DNA of 64,000 nucleotides from Galliscardovia ingluviei (GCF_014635685.1 NZ_BMDH01000001.1:62001-126000); one strand, 5' to 3'; counted from the first letter of the stretch, positions 38,651 through 48,344 are shown. Made by a program: numbers and translations. Notes: generated by a model not told the origin, from the letters alone.

Positions 38651-38664
38651 TGTTAGCGCTATCA
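38651..38664. promoter_or_regulatory. LacI-family operator upstream of the GH51 gene
   Basis: TGTTAGCGCTATCA differs by one base from the perfect palindrome TGTTAGCGCTAACA, a form typical of LacI-family sites for arabinose genes in bifidobacteria (from memory). It lies about 70 bases before the GTG, upstream of a minus-strand -10-like TATACT (38643-38638). The matching regulator is not in this window. Confidence 0.55.
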
Positions 38665-38700
38665 TTGTAAGAAAAAATATAAGTTCTTTTGAGCGCAATA

Positions 38701-38740
38701 CGCGAAAAGGTTGCGAGCATGCTAGTTGCCCGCAACCTTT
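38701..38740 (-). terminator. Terminator of the pan operon
   Basis: AAAGGTTGCG (38706-38715) and CGCAACCTTT (38731-38740) form a perfect 10-bp stem; on the minus strand the right arm runs into CTTTTCGCG. It lies 76 bases behind the panD stop. Confidence 0.75.
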
Positions 38741-38815
38741 ATCTTAACCCAAACAGTGCTATTGCGTAGATATACCTACTACAATGACTGCATCATGATT
38801 TTTTGTGGTACATGG

Positions 38816-39199
38816 CTATGCAATCTGCCCATGACGCTCATAATGCGTAATGCGTGTGGCATGGTTTTGCTCATCTACAAACACCACTTTTGGCTCATGG
38901 TTTTTCGCTTCCTGCTCATCCATCTGCGCATAGCACATAATAATGGCTTTGTCTCCTGGCGCAAAGTAATGAGCAGCAGCTCCATTCAAACAAATAACGC
39001 CGCTACCAGCCTCACCTGCAATGGTGTATGTTTCTAAACGATTGCCGTTATTGACATTCACAACATGTACTAGTTCATATTCTTCAATACCAGCTGCTTT
39101 CAACAAGTCGGCATCCACAGTAATAGAACCAACATAGTCCACGCGAGCCTCAGTAACAGTAACGCGATGAATTTTGCCTTTAAGCTTGGTTAATAACAT
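38816..39199 (-). CDS. panD: Aspartate 1-decarboxylase
   Basis: A 127-residue proenzyme that makes beta-alanine from aspartate. Self-cleavage between Gly24 and Ser25 in YVGSIT gives the pyruvoyl group. The [17 protein letters not shown] and NGAAAH motifs are typical. Last gene of the coaBC-to-panD run, 18 bases after panC. Confidence 0.96.
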   Translation of the reverse strand: MLLTKLKGKIHRVTVTEARVDYVGSITVDADLLKAAGIEEYELVHVVNVNNGNRLETYTIAGEAGSGVICLNGAAAHYFAPGDKAIIMCYAQMDEQEAKNHEPKVVFVDEQNHATRITHYERHGQIA

Positions 39200-39217
39200 G
39201 GGTATGCTCAGTACTCC

Positions 39218-40090
39218 TTATAGCTCATCTGGGAAGAAGAAATTATCAATCAGACGGGTTGTTCCTAATCGCACTGCAAGTGCCACTAACACTGGTTGAT
39301 CAAGGGTTGGCACAGGATGTACAGTTTCTAAATCAACAATTTCCACGTACTCAGTATCAGTTAATGGCTCACTATCTAATACTTCACGAATAGCGGCAAT
39401 AATAACTTCACTGCTGCGCTCGCCAGATTCAGCAAGCATGCGACCGCGTTCCAATGCGCGATGTAATACCGGAGCTGCAGCACGTTCTGCCTCAGTTAAA
39501 TATGTATTGCGCGAACTTTTTGCCAAGCCATCAGCTTCGCGAATAATAGGGCAGCCAATAATTTCAATATTAAAATTCAAATCGCGCACCATGCGACGAA
39601 TCACCAACAACTGCTGAGCGTCTTTTTTACCAAAATAGGCGCGATCAGGAGTGACAATATTGAATAATTTAGCAACTACTGTGCAGACACCACCAAAGTG
39701 TACTGGGCGAGTTTTACCGCAAAGCTCCTCAGTAATAGTGCTCATAGTAATGGCAGTGGTACGGTTAGGGAAATACATTTCTGCAGGAGTTGGATTAAAT
39801 AGTACGCTACCGCCTGCACGCTCTACTAATGCGGTATCGCGTTGCAAATCACGAGGGTAGCTTTCTAGATCTTCACTTGGTCCAAATTGGATAGGGTTGA
39901 CAAAATCAGAAACCACAACGCGATCATTGTCTTGTGCAGCACGCTCAATCAAACTTTGATGGCCCTCATGCAAATAACCCATAGTTGGCACTAAGCCTAC
40001 AGAAAGTCCTTGTCGCTTCCACTCTTGGACAAGTTCTCGGATAGCATCAATAGTATGTACGACTGGAATTGGTGATAATTGTTCACTCAT
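39218..40090 (-). CDS. panC: Pantoate--beta-alanine ligase
   Basis: A 290-residue ATP-dependent ligase joining pantoate and beta-alanine. The nucleotidyltransferase motif is VPTMGYLHEGHQSLIERA, and the second ATP loop is AKSSRNTYL. FFGKKD-like block seen as YFGKKDAQQLLVI. GAGGAGA precedes the ATG. It lies between panB and panD. Confidence 0.96.
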   Translation of the reverse strand: MSEQLSPIPVVHTIDAIRELVQEWKRQGLSVGLVPTMGYLHEGHQSLIERAAQDNDRVVVSDFVNPIQFGPSEDLESYPRDLQRDTALVERAGGSVLFNPTPAEMYFPNRTTAITMSTITEELCGKTRPVHFGGVCTVVAKLFNIVTPDRAYFGKKDAQQLLVIRRMVRDLNFNIEIIGCPIIREADGLAKSSRNTYLTEAERAAAPVLHRALERGRMLAESGERSSEVIIAAIREVLDSEPLTDTEYVEIVDLETVHPVPTLDQPVLVALAVRLGTTRLIDNFFFPDEL

Positions 40091-40208
40091 AGTAATCTCC
40101 TCAAGTATGCCAATAGCGCAGTAAACACGTCATATTAGCGACCCGTTATGTTCGTGAGCACGTCATATTCGTGAAGACAGCACAAATTGAGCTAGTGTAA
40201 TTAGTGAG

Positions 40209-41039
40209 CTAGTGTAGACCTTCTAACTGCGTGCCATCCATGGTGTAGCCTTCAGCTTCATTATTAGGGAAATCACCAGATTGCACATCAGCGATGTATG
40301 CACTAATAGCTTGAGTAATCTGTTGACCAATATTGGCATATCGGCGCACAAACTTAGGGGAGAGCTCGCCATACATGCCTAACATATCTTGTGCAACTAA
40401 AATTTGACCGTCAGTAACATCGCCAGCACCAATACCAATAGTTGGAATGCTGATAGTTTGAGCAATACGCTGCGCAAGTTGCGTTGGAATCCCCTCCAGT
40501 ACTACAGCAAACGCGCCAGCACGCTCAATAGCACGTGCATCATCAAGCACACGTTGTGCAGCTTCTTGTGTCTTTCCTTGAATCTTAAAACCACCAAAAG
40601 CGTTTACGGATTGAGGAGTCAGTCCAATATGTCCCATTACCGGAATTGAAGCGCGTACAATAGCGGCAATTTGCTCTTCAAAAGCTACGCCGCCTTCAAG
40701 TTTGACAGCGCTTGCACCGCCTTCTTGGATCAGTCTACCGGCATTGGCTACAGCCTGTTCGGTAGAAACTTGATATGCCATAAATGGTAAATCGGCAACA
40801 ACCAGCGCATGCTTAGCGCCACGGGTTACTGCGCGCGTGTGATGAATCATATCTTCCATCGTCACTGGCAGGGTGGAGTCGTACCCGAGCATCACCATGC
40901 CGAGCGAGTCTCCAACTAAAATGCCATCAACACCAGCCTCGTCAACAAGACGAGCCGTTGTATAATCGTAGGCGGTAAGCATCGTGAGCTTACGGCCTTG
41001 TGCTTTAGCTTTGGCAAAGCTAGCTGTTGTAATTGCCAT
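40209..41039 (-). CDS. panB: 3-methyl-2-oxobutanoate hydroxymethyltransferase
   Basis: A 276-residue enzyme forming ketopantoate from ketoisovalerate and methylene-tetrahydrofolate. Motifs are TMLTAYDYTTARLVDEAGVD, GDSLGMVMLGYDSTLPVTM, EGGASAVKLEGG and GIGAG. The ATG at 41039 is preferred because AAGGAGA stands before it; 22 further upstream codons are open but non-conserved. Confidence 0.96.
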   Translation of the reverse strand: MAITTASFAKAKAQGRKLTMLTAYDYTTARLVDEAGVDGILVGDSLGMVMLGYDSTLPVTMEDMIHHTRAVTRGAKHALVVADLPFMAYQVSTEQAVANAGRLIQEGGASAVKLEGGVAFEEQIAAIVRASIPVMGHIGLTPQSVNAFGGFKIQGKTQEAAQRVLDDARAIERAGAFAVVLEGIPTQLAQRIAQTISIPTIGIGAGDVTDGQILVAQDMLGMYGELSPKFVRRYANIGQQITQAISAYIADVQSGDFPNNEAEGYTMDGTQLEGLH

Positions 41040-41129
41040 AATTCTCCTTTTGGTCACAGCCCATACAAGTGCGTTGCTGCGCTCTAGGGTCCATGCCGAT
41101 TGCAACTGTATTCAAATTGCAACTGTATT

Positions 41130-42098
41130 CTAATGTTGAGGGTTGTACAGATCTCGCAATTGCTCAGTGAGCATAGTGTAGATCGGTAACAGTCGGTGTA
41201 TTGCACGGTTTTGAGCATGCTGTTGCTCATCTATAGCGTGCTGTTGCTCATTCGTAAGTGATTCTTGATGCTGCTGCTGTTTATCCCATGCTGCTGTGCA
41301 CGCACTGATAGCTTGAATATGCTTCTCAATAGTGGTCCAATCTTCTCTAGAAACAGGACCAGTTAAAGCACTTATGCCTTGCTCTGCCCAACTATACGCA
41401 TTTGTTTGAATCAGTGGAGCCAATGCACGTCGAGCTTGCTCTCGACTAAACCCACATTGCTCAAACATCATAACAGCACTTTGGAATAGTGCCATGCTGA
41501 GATTAGCGGCAACAGAAGTAGCAGCATGGTAGAGTGCTTTGTTATCGCTAGAAATAGGGATAACGGTATTGCCTAATGCACTCAGCACATTTGTACACCA
41601 TTGACACGCACTGTCGTCGCCTTGAACACTAAACGTAATAGGCGTAAAAGTTGCAATAGCGTGGCTTGGTGATTGGGCTGCTTCTGCACTAATCGCCTGA
41701 ATAGGATGGCACGCCACCGTTACAGCTCCCGCCTCTGCTGCGCTATCGAGCACATCGGCAGCGCAGGCGCCAGAAAGATGCATAACCAGACGTGATTGCA
41801 ACGTAATGCCTTGGCTGGCACAATCCTCGACCATTGCACTACACACGCGCTCAAGTGCGCCATCGGCAACAGCAATAATAATAACATTGCATGCTTGCAC
41901 TAATGCGGGGATAGTAGCAAAACACTGCGTATCAGGATTGCATTGCATAAATCGTTGCTGGTGATCTGCGCTTCCTAAAGCACAGCCAATAATACGCACG
42001 TCGGTATGCGTGCCCAAATATGCTGCCATGGCGGTTCCTGCTCTGCCAGGACCTATAACGCCTATTGTGTATGGGGGTTCTGGAGTGCTTTTATGCAT
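41130..42098 (-). CDS. panG: Rossmann-fold/DUF2520 protein, probable ketopantoate reductase PanG
   Basis: A 322-residue protein with an N-terminal NAD(P)-binding motif TIGVIGPGRAGTAMAAYLG and a helical C-terminal part with NKALYHAATSVAANLSMALF, the pattern of the Rossmann-like plus DUF2520 family. PanG, the alternative ketopantoate reductase, belongs to this family as I recall. Here it sits in a run with coaX, panB, panC and panD, and no PanE gene is visible, so reduction of ketopantoate to pantoate is the obvious role (inference). The C-terminus has a Gln/His-rich low-complexity insertion. It overlaps the end of coaX by eight bases; RBS GAGG. Confidence 0.8.
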   Translation of the reverse strand: MHKSTPEPPYTIGVIGPGRAGTAMAAYLGTHTDVRIIGCALGSADHQQRFMQCNPDTQCFATIPALVQACNVIIIAVADGALERVCSAMVEDCASQGITLQSRLVMHLSGACAADVLDSAAEAGAVTVACHPIQAISAEAAQSPSHAIATFTPITFSVQGDDSACQWCTNVLSALGNTVIPISSDNKALYHAATSVAANLSMALFQSAVMMFEQCGFSREQARRALAPLIQTNAYSWAEQGISALTGPVSREDWTTIEKHIQAISACTAAWDKQQQHQESLTNEQQHAIDEQQHAQNRAIHRLLPIYTMLTEQLRDLYNPQH

Positions 42099-42888
42099 GA
42101 GTGCCTCGTGGTTTGAAATTCCGTCCACGCATACGCGCGTAAATAATCGCTAACCCCTTGAAAATAAGCTCACGATCATAAATATCAATGGCGTCAGTTT
42201 CGTCATAGAGCACATTGCCAAGTCCGCCAGTGGCTACTACTTTGAAATCGGTACCAAGTTCTTGTCTAAAGCGGTTAATGGTGTATTCCACGCCGCCTAA
42301 GAATCCGTAATACAATCCAGCTTGCATTGCAGTTTTGGTGCCTGTAGCAAGAATAGTGTCAGGTCGGGTGATTTCAATTTCTGGTAACTGTGCTGTTTGA
42401 CTCCACAAACTATTAGCACCTGTTTCAATACCTACACCAATAACACCTGCACAAAAACTTCCAGTGCTATCAACATAGTCATATGTGGTAGCCGTGCCAA
42501 AATCAATCACGAGCACAGGACCGCCATATAAATGGTAAGCGCCTGCGCAGTCGGCAATGCGGTCAGCGCCAACAGTCTTTGGATTATCCACTTTCAAATT
42601 GATGCCGCTTTTTACCCCAGGGCCTACGATAATTGGTTCTAGCCCCAAGAATTTGACAATACTTGCCCTAAATGCATACATCACTTTTGGCACTACAGAG
42701 GAAATAATCACATCATCAACATCGCGCGGATTAACCTGCGACATCGACATAAAAGTAGAGAGCATCATGGCATATTCATCGCTTGTGCGACGAGTGCCAG
42801 TGGTTAAACGATAAGTGCCAATAATATCAGTGCCGTCAATAAAGCCAATAACAATATTGGTATTGCCAATATCTACTGCAACAAGCAT
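42091..42888 (-). CDS. coaX: Type III pantothenate kinase
   Basis: A 265-residue ASKHA-fold kinase that phosphorylates pantothenate. The phosphate loop is VDIGNTNIVIGF, with the catalytic block VIDFGTATTYDYVDSTG and the GAGIETGANSL-like segment GVGIETGANSL. Type III enzymes are not feedback-inhibited by CoA (established). It is downstream of coaBC and overlaps panG. Confidence 0.95.
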   Translation of the reverse strand: MLVAVDIGNTNIVIGFIDGTDIIGTYRLTTGTRRTSDEYAMMLSTFMSMSQVNPRDVDDVIISSVVPKVMYAFRASIVKFLGLEPIIVGPGVKSGINLKVDNPKTVGADRIADCAGAYHLYGGPVLVIDFGTATTYDYVDSTGSFCAGVIGVGIETGANSLWSQTAQLPEIEITRPDTILATGTKTAMQAGLYYGFLGGVEYTINRFRQELGTDFKVVATGGLGNVLYDETDAIDIYDRELIFKGLAIIYARMRGRNFKPRGTHA

Positions 42889-42999
42889 AATTCCTCCAAA
42901 ATAATGCAGTTAGTTGAGATGTTTAGTCTAGATGCAGTCGGTTTTGTACATGAATGAGTGCATATTTTGCACATAGTTCAGCACAGGTAATGCTTCTCG

Positions 43000-44400
43000 C
43001 TAGTTGCCATAGCAATCCATAAGTTCATGCAAAATCGCTTGTGCTACTTGCGGTTTGCTCATACGGTCAAATTGAGTCAGATACACGCCATCGCCTGCTA
43101 GTGTGCTGTTGGCACTAGCAGTAGGGGAAAGCAGTGTGACGATATTAGTGCCGGTGCCAAAACCAGCACCTTCTTCGCGCAGTGAATTAGCCACAATCAT
43201 ATCGGCATGCTTGGCGCGAAGTTTCGTGCTTGCGTTAGCGATAAGATCCTGTGTTTCCATGGCAAAACCGCAGAGGATTTGAGGATGTTGCTCACGCTTA
43301 TGTGCTCCTGCCCATGCCAAAATATCAGGATTAGCAACCAAAGTGAGCTCTAGTGTAGTTTTACCGTGTTTTTTGATTTTTTCTTTACTTACATACTCTG
43401 GTCGAAAATCGCCAACTGCTGCTGCCATAATTGCTAAATCGCAGTGTGCGTAGTGTTCTTGCACAGCTGCAAACATGTCTTGAGCGCTGACCACATGAAT
43501 AACATGTACACCTGCTGGTTCGTTTATTGATACGGGACCTGAAATCAGCGTGACTTTGGCACCTAGGTCGCGGGCTTGCTCGGCAAGGGCATAGCCCATA
43601 GTGCCCGTAGAATGATTGGTAATATAGCGTACTGGATCAAGGGCTTCTTGCGTTGGTCCTGCTGTAATCAGTACGCGCTTACCAGCAAGAGGCAAATCGT
43701 GTGACTGGTGTTGCGACTCTTGTGCTTGCTGCTGTGCTGTTAGCGCTGGTGCCGTTGAGGCTTGCTCATTTGGCATAGTTGGTACATTTGTCGCATTTGG
43801 CGTATTGGTACTCAGGAGTTCTTCAATAGCGTGCTCAATATCCGCTAATGCCGCAAGCCGTCCCTTACCAACCTCATTGCATGCCAATATACCGCTATCT
43901 GGTTCAACGATATGCATGCCATAGCTTTGGCATAAGGACAAGTTGCGCTGCGTTGCAGGATGCTCATACATATGAGTATTCATAGCAGGGGCAATAAGCA
44001 CCGGACAGGTGACGGCTAATAATGTACTAGTTACGTAGTTATCAGCAATACCATGAGCAAGTTTCGCAAGTGTATTGGCACTTGCTGGGACAACAACAGC
44101 AATATCAGCCCAGCGAGCATCATCAATATGACTAATACCAACATGAGGATGCCCATCAGCATCAACAGACTGAGAGTATTCATGCTCTGGAAACATATCG
44201 GTGCGTACTGCAGTATGTGCGAGCGCTTCAAATGATAATGGAGTAACAAATTGCTGAGCGGACTGAGTAAGCATCACACGAACGTCATAGCCGCGATGCA
44301 CTAAATCGCTAGTGAGTCTGAGTGCTTTGAAGGCAGCTATAGAGCCAGTAACTGCTAATAGAATATGAGGTGTACGTGATGTGTCGGTAGTCGCTTCCAT
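43000..44400 (-). CDS. coaBC: Bifunctional phosphopantothenoylcysteine decarboxylase/synthetase
   Basis: A 466-residue fusion. The N-terminal CoaC flavoprotein part has VTGSIAAFKALRLTSDLVHR, APAMNTHMYEHPAT and the substrate loop GILACNEVGKGRL. A Gln/Asn/Thr-rich linker of about 40 residues follows. The C-terminal CoaB part has VLITAGPTQEALDPVRYITN and GFAMET. Together they turn 4'-phosphopantothenate and cysteine into 4'-phosphopantetheine. First gene of the CoA run and divergent from luxS. Confidence 0.95.
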   Translation of the reverse strand: MEATTDTSRTPHILLAVTGSIAAFKALRLTSDLVHRGYDVRVMLTQSAQQFVTPLSFEALAHTAVRTDMFPEHEYSQSVDADGHPHVGISHIDDARWADIAVVVPASANTLAKLAHGIADNYVTSTLLAVTCPVLIAPAMNTHMYEHPATQRNLSLCQSYGMHIVEPDSGILACNEVGKGRLAALADIEHAIEELLSTNTPNATNVPTMPNEQASTAPALTAQQQAQESQHQSHDLPLAGKRVLITAGPTQEALDPVRYITNHSTGTMGYALAEQARDLGAKVTLISGPVSINEPAGVHVIHVVSAQDMFAAVQEHYAHCDLAIMAAAVGDFRPEYVSKEKIKKHGKTTLELTLVANPDILAWAGAHKREQHPQILCGFAMETQDLIANASTKLRAKHADMIVANSLREEGAGFGTGTNIVTLLSPTASANSTLAGDGVYLTQFDRMSKPQVAQAILHELMDCYGN

Positions 44401-44572
44401 AAATCCTCCGTAGCCCTACTCTGGGCATTTTGCGGTCTATGCACATTGGATTGTGTCATAGCCGTATGTAGTGTACGACATTATCACGCGCACACATCGT
44501 AATTGCATCACTTTGTCATATGCGTGAGCAAGGTCACATTATTGGCTGGACTTCGAGCAACTGTTTTACACT

Positions 44573-45082
44573 ATGAATATGACTACACCACATGAACAAG
44601 TACAGCCTGAAAGTTTCCAACTTGACCACACTGCAGTGGTAGCGCCATACGTACGCTTTATCGATACTCAGCGTGGTCCACATGGCGATGTGATTTCCAA
44701 TTATGATTTGCGATTAGTGCAACCCAATCAAGCAGCTATTGATACTGCTGCATTGCATACTATTGAGCATACGTTAGCAGTACTATTGCGCCAGCGCATT
44801 ACTGGGTATATTGATTGTTCTCCTTTTGGATGCCGCACAGGTTTCCACTTACTGACATGGGGAGAGCATACTACCGAAGAGATTGCGCAAGCCTTGCAAG
44901 AATCGCTTGAGTATATTGCATACCAAGCAACGTGGGAGGATGTACCAGCGACTACAGCACGCAGCTGTGGCAATTATCGAGATCATTCTCTGTTCGGTGC
45001 GCAAGAATGGTGCAAGCGTATTGTGGCTCAGGGTATTAGCGCTGATCCTTTTGAACGCCGCGGACCGAACTGTGTGCAATAA
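44573..45082 (+). CDS. luxS: S-ribosylhomocysteine lyase LuxS
   Basis: A 169-residue metalloenzyme that splits S-ribosylhomocysteine into homocysteine and the AI-2 precursor DPD. Metal ligands are His62 and His66 in LHTIEHT and Cys132 in [11 protein letters not shown]; the second Cys is in [10 protein letters not shown]. Two in-frame ATGs (44573, 44579) exist and no clear RBS is visible. A TACACT -10-like hexamer abuts the first ATG, so a leaderless message is possible. Confidence 0.95.
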   Translation: MNMTTPHEQVQPESFQLDHTAVVAPYVRFIDTQRGPHGDVISNYDLRLVQPNQAAIDTAALHTIEHTLAVLLRQRITGYIDCSPFGCRTGFHLLTWGEHTTEEIAQALQESLEYIAYQATWEDVPATTARSCGNYRDHSLFGAQEWCKRIVAQGISADPFERRGPNCVQ

Positions 45083-45109
45083 GTATCTTTAAGTATCTCT
45101 AAGGTTCTC
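45080..45109 (+). repeat. 10-bp imperfect triple repeat at the luxS stop
   Basis: TAAGTATCTT, TAAGTATCTC and TAAGGTTCTC follow each other directly, the first beginning with the luxS stop codon. Confidence 0.7.
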
Positions 45110-45151
45110 TGTAAGCGCCTGTATTAAGTCGCTTGATTGCGAATACTATGT

Positions 45152-45188
45152 AAGTGCCGCTAACAAAATAGGTTAGCGGCACTTCTCT
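45152..45188. terminator. Bidirectional terminator between luxS and the amino-acid permease
   Basis: A perfect 13-bp stem AAGTGCCGCTAAC/GTTAGCGGCACTT with a 7-base loop lies in the gap between two convergent genes. T-runs are short on both sides. Confidence 0.8.
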
Positions 45189-45212
45189 ATGGACTATGTT
45201 GTATTTTGTAAC

Positions 45213-46670
45213 TTACTGCTGTGTTTGCGTTGCAGCTTTAGCAGAAGTTTTATTCTTTGCTAGTGCTGAATGTTTTCTGGAATACACAAAGTAAATAGCA
45301 ATGCCTATTCCAGACCAGATTAAGAAGCGTACCCAAGTTTCCCAATTCAGTCCTGCAATTAACACAAAGCAGAATACAATGGCAATAAGAGGAGTGAATG
45401 GTACGCCGGGAGCTTTGAAACCGCGATGTGCGTCAGGCTGAGTTTTGCGCATCCACAAAATACCGGCAGAAACGATAATAAAGGCAGAAAGTGTACCAAT
45501 ATTAACCATCTCAAAAAGCACATTAATATTGATAAAACCGCCAGCTAGTGCTGTAGCAATACCAAAGAACCATGTGCCCTTAAATGGAGTGAGATACTTC
45601 TTATGAACTTCACCGAAAAGCGGAGGGAACAGTCCGTCGCGGCTCATGGCATAGCAGATACGTGACTGACCATACAATTGCACTAGCATAACGGTTGTCA
45701 TACCAACCAGAGCGCCAATATTGACAATAACAGCAAGCCAATTTAATCCTGTTGCCAAAATAACACCTGCCACAGGAGCATTGATAAACTTAGCAAAATC
45801 AGGGTAGTGCACAATACCAGTCATAATCAGCGTCATGGCAATATAGAGCACTGTAGAAACTGCAAGCGAATAGAGAATACCGCGAGGCAGTGTGCGGTTA
45901 GGGTTGACTGTCTCTTCTGCAGATGAGGATACGGCATCAAAACCAATAAAGCTAAAGAATACAATAGAAGCAGCTGGCAGAATACCCATCGGTTGTGTGG
46001 AACCAGGTTGGAAAGTGTACCAGCCATATGGCGAAAATGGCTTCCAATGAGCTGGATTGACGTACCAAACAGTACACACAATAAAAAGCACAATAATGGC
46101 AATTTTAATCATCACCATAATGTCATTCATGCGCTTGGTTTGATTAATACCAGTAGAAAGAATCCACGTAATAACGAGCACAATAACAAATCCGGGTAGA
46201 TTAAAGTATGTAGTAACCCCCGGAGTAGTGCCATATGCTGCGGTAAGCTCTACAGGTAGGTTAATACCAAAACCTTGTAATAGCTTAGTAAAATAGCCGC
46301 TCCAGCCAGCTGATACCGTTGCCGCTTGCAAGGCGTATTCCAAAATCAAATCCCAGCCAATTACAAAAGCTAGTAATTCTCCGAATGCCAAATATGCATA
46401 CGAATACGCGGAGCCAGAAACTGGTGCCATAGAAGCAAACTCGGCATAGCATAATCCTGCAAAACCGCAACAGATTGCTGCTAACAGAAATGAAACTGAT
46501 AATGCAGGGCCTGCAGTAAGAGCGCCTTTTCCAGTAAGTACAAAAATACCGGTACCAATAATGGCTCCGATACCAAGCATAGTAAGGTCAAATGTGCGCA
46601 TGGTGCGCTTTAATGGTGTGGCTTGCGCTACAACAGTGGCAAGGTCTTTTTTGCGCATCAAATCATTCAT
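45213..46670 (-). CDS. APC-family amino-acid permease (cationic amino-acid transporter type)
   Basis: A 485-residue transporter with about twelve to thirteen membrane segments. The first helix motif GIGAIIGTGIFVLTG is the APC substrate-binding break. LCYAEFASMAPVSGSAYSYAY is the second family signature, and FIGFDAVSSSAEETVNPNRT lies in the helix 6 region. These blocks are nearest to the CAT/YfnA branch; substrate unknown. The start is uncertain, since the RBS is weak and an ATG four codons later is possible. Confidence 0.9.
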   Translation of the reverse strand: MNDLMRKKDLATVVAQATPLKRTMRTFDLTMLGIGAIIGTGIFVLTGKGALTAGPALSVSFLLAAICCGFAGLCYAEFASMAPVSGSAYSYAYLAFGELLAFVIGWDLILEYALQAATVSAGWSGYFTKLLQGFGINLPVELTAAYGTTPGVTTYFNLPGFVIVLVITWILSTGINQTKRMNDIMVMIKIAIIVLFIVCTVWYVNPAHWKPFSPYGWYTFQPGSTQPMGILPAASIVFFSFIGFDAVSSSAEETVNPNRTLPRGILYSLAVSTVLYIAMTLIMTGIVHYPDFAKFINAPVAGVILATGLNWLAVIVNIGALVGMTTVMLVQLYGQSRICYAMSRDGLFPPLFGEVHKKYLTPFKGTWFFGIATALAGGFININVLFEMVNIGTLSAFIIVSAGILWMRKTQPDAHRGFKAPGVPFTPLIAIVFCFVLIAGLNWETWVRFLIWSGIGIAIYFVYSRKHSALAKNKTSAKAATQTQQ

Positions 46671-46856
46671 AAGATTTCAGATTCCTAACGTGCCCTGATA
46701 CGGATGTGTGCTTGTGTACACTGTATACGGTGTCTTACCATGGCAATGTTTTACGCTAAATGCACATTCCAAACTGTAAGACAGCTGTAACATGAGCGAG
46801 CATACTATACGGTTAGGGCAATGTTAGGGCATATGCGCTCGTGTATGACGTGTGCT

Positions 46857-46905
46857 GTGCTGTGTGATGTTATATGTGCTGTGTGATGCTATATGCTGCT
46901 ATATG
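46857..46905 (+). repeat. 19-bp tandem repeat upstream of alr
   Basis: GTGCTGTGTGATGTTATAT (46857-46875) and GTGCTGTGTGATGCTATAT (46876-46894) differ at one position; GCTGCTATAT follows as a partial third unit. Each copy ends in a TATAT -10-like string, so copy number could alter the promoter. The rest of the 306-base gap 46671-46976 shows nothing else I can name. Confidence 0.8.
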
Positions 46906-46976
46906 CGTTGCTATGTGCGCAATATGATGTTATGTATGCACACGAGACACTTCGCTTGTCTGCGAATTGGGACACA

Positions 46977-48344
46977 ATGGGGCACATGAGCATGACAGCT
47001 GCTGGTGTATGGGAATTTTCGTCACCACAAGGATTAGCACATTACCGCAACGCACTTGAATCATATCCGGCGCAATGCATTGTTGATTTACGCGCATTAC
47101 GCGATAATATGCGCCATTTAGTAAGCGTTTCTGGTGATGCTGCCGTGATGGGCGTAGTAAAAGCTGACGCTTATGGTCATGGTCTTATTCCTTCAGCACT
47201 TGCGGCTCTGGCAGGTGGTGCCACATGGTTAGGCACTGCGCAAGCGCGTGAAGCCTTGGCATTGCGTCGAAGTGGTATCGGTGTTGATCGGTGCCATATT
47301 TTAACTTGGGTCTACAACGGTACTCAGGTGCCTTTTGAGCAGCTTATTGAACAGGATATTGATATTTCCGTTGGCTCTTTTGCAGGTATTACTCGCATCG
47401 CACAAGCGGCACGTCATACTGTTGCATCCTGTGGTAAGCGCGCTCGTATCCATGTAAAAGTAGATTCTGGTTTCGGACGCAATGGCTTTACTCCTGAATC
47501 ATTTGATCAAGCGCTTGCCGCATTAGTGCCACTTGTCGAAGAGGGATTGATTGAGATTATCGGGCAGTGGAGCCACTTAGCTGTTGCTGATTCTCCAGAT
47601 GTGCCTGAATTCGTGGCATCTACTGATAAACAAATTGCCACATTCCATGAATTTACCGCTCGTATGAAGCAGGCTGGTATTGAAGCCCCTATCAGGCATT
47701 TAGCCAATACTGCGGCAACACTAGATCGTCCAGATATTCATTTTGAATTAACACGCCCAGGTGTAGGTTTGTATGGCTACGAGCCAGATCCTGCTATGGG
47801 TACGCCGCAAACCTATCGCCTGCGCCCGGCAATGACATTACAGGCACAGCTTGGCACAGTAAAAGATGTGGCTGCTGGTCATGGTATCTCTTACGGTCGT
47901 ACTTATTTAACTCCTGATAATACTTCTACAGCCATAGTACCTATTGGATATGCCGATGGTATTCATCGCTCTGCTTCTGGCTTTGATATGCAAGGCGCAC
48001 AGCACGTGAATAAGCCGGGAGGACCTGTTCGTATTATGACACGTGAAGGTGCTCGCGTACTGCATGTCTCTGGTCGAGTATGTATGGATCAGTTTATTGT
48101 GGATTTGCATGGAAAAGCTAGTGAGCTTGGTGTGCAAGAAGGCGACACTGTGGTATTGTTCGGCCCTGGTCGCGGCGAGCAGGCTGGGGAACCAACTGCT
48201 GATGATTGGGCACGTGCTGCCGATACGATTAGCTACGAGATTTTCACATGTCTGCGCAATCGTATTCCGCGATTATATGTGCATGCGCCTGAAGTATTAG
48301 ATGACGCTGATTTGGCGTTGCTTGATCCGCAAACCATATTATAA
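46977..48344 (+). CDS. alr: Alanine racemase
   Basis: A PLP enzyme making D-alanine for peptidoglycan, about 455 residues with this start. The cofactor Lys is Lys62 in VVKADAYGHG. The second-half motifs are GHGISYGRTYL, VPIGYADGIHR and RVCMDQFIVDL. Several in-frame ATGs lie close together (46932, 46977, 46986, 46992); GGGA-type RBS sequences favour 46977 or 46986. The protein is longer than many alanine racemases (about 370) because of its N-terminus and C-terminal tail. Confidence 0.92.
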   Translation: MGHMSMTAAGVWEFSSPQGLAHYRNALESYPAQCIVDLRALRDNMRHLVSVSGDAAVMGVVKADAYGHGLIPSALAALAGGATWLGTAQAREALALRRSGIGVDRCHILTWVYNGTQVPFEQLIEQDIDISVGSFAGITRIAQAARHTVASCGKRARIHVKVDSGFGRNGFTPESFDQALAALVPLVEEGLIEIIGQWSHLAVADSPDVPEFVASTDKQIATFHEFTARMKQAGIEAPIRHLANTAATLDRPDIHFELTRPGVGLYGYEPDPAMGTPQTYRLRPAMTLQAQLGTVKDVAAGHGISYGRTYLTPDNTSTAIVPIGYADGIHRSASGFDMQGAQHVNKPGGPVRIMTREGARVLHVSGRVCMDQFIVDLHGKASELGVQEGDTVVLFGPGRGEQAGEPTADDWARAADTISYEIFTCLRNRIPRLYVHAPEVLDDADLALLDPQTIL

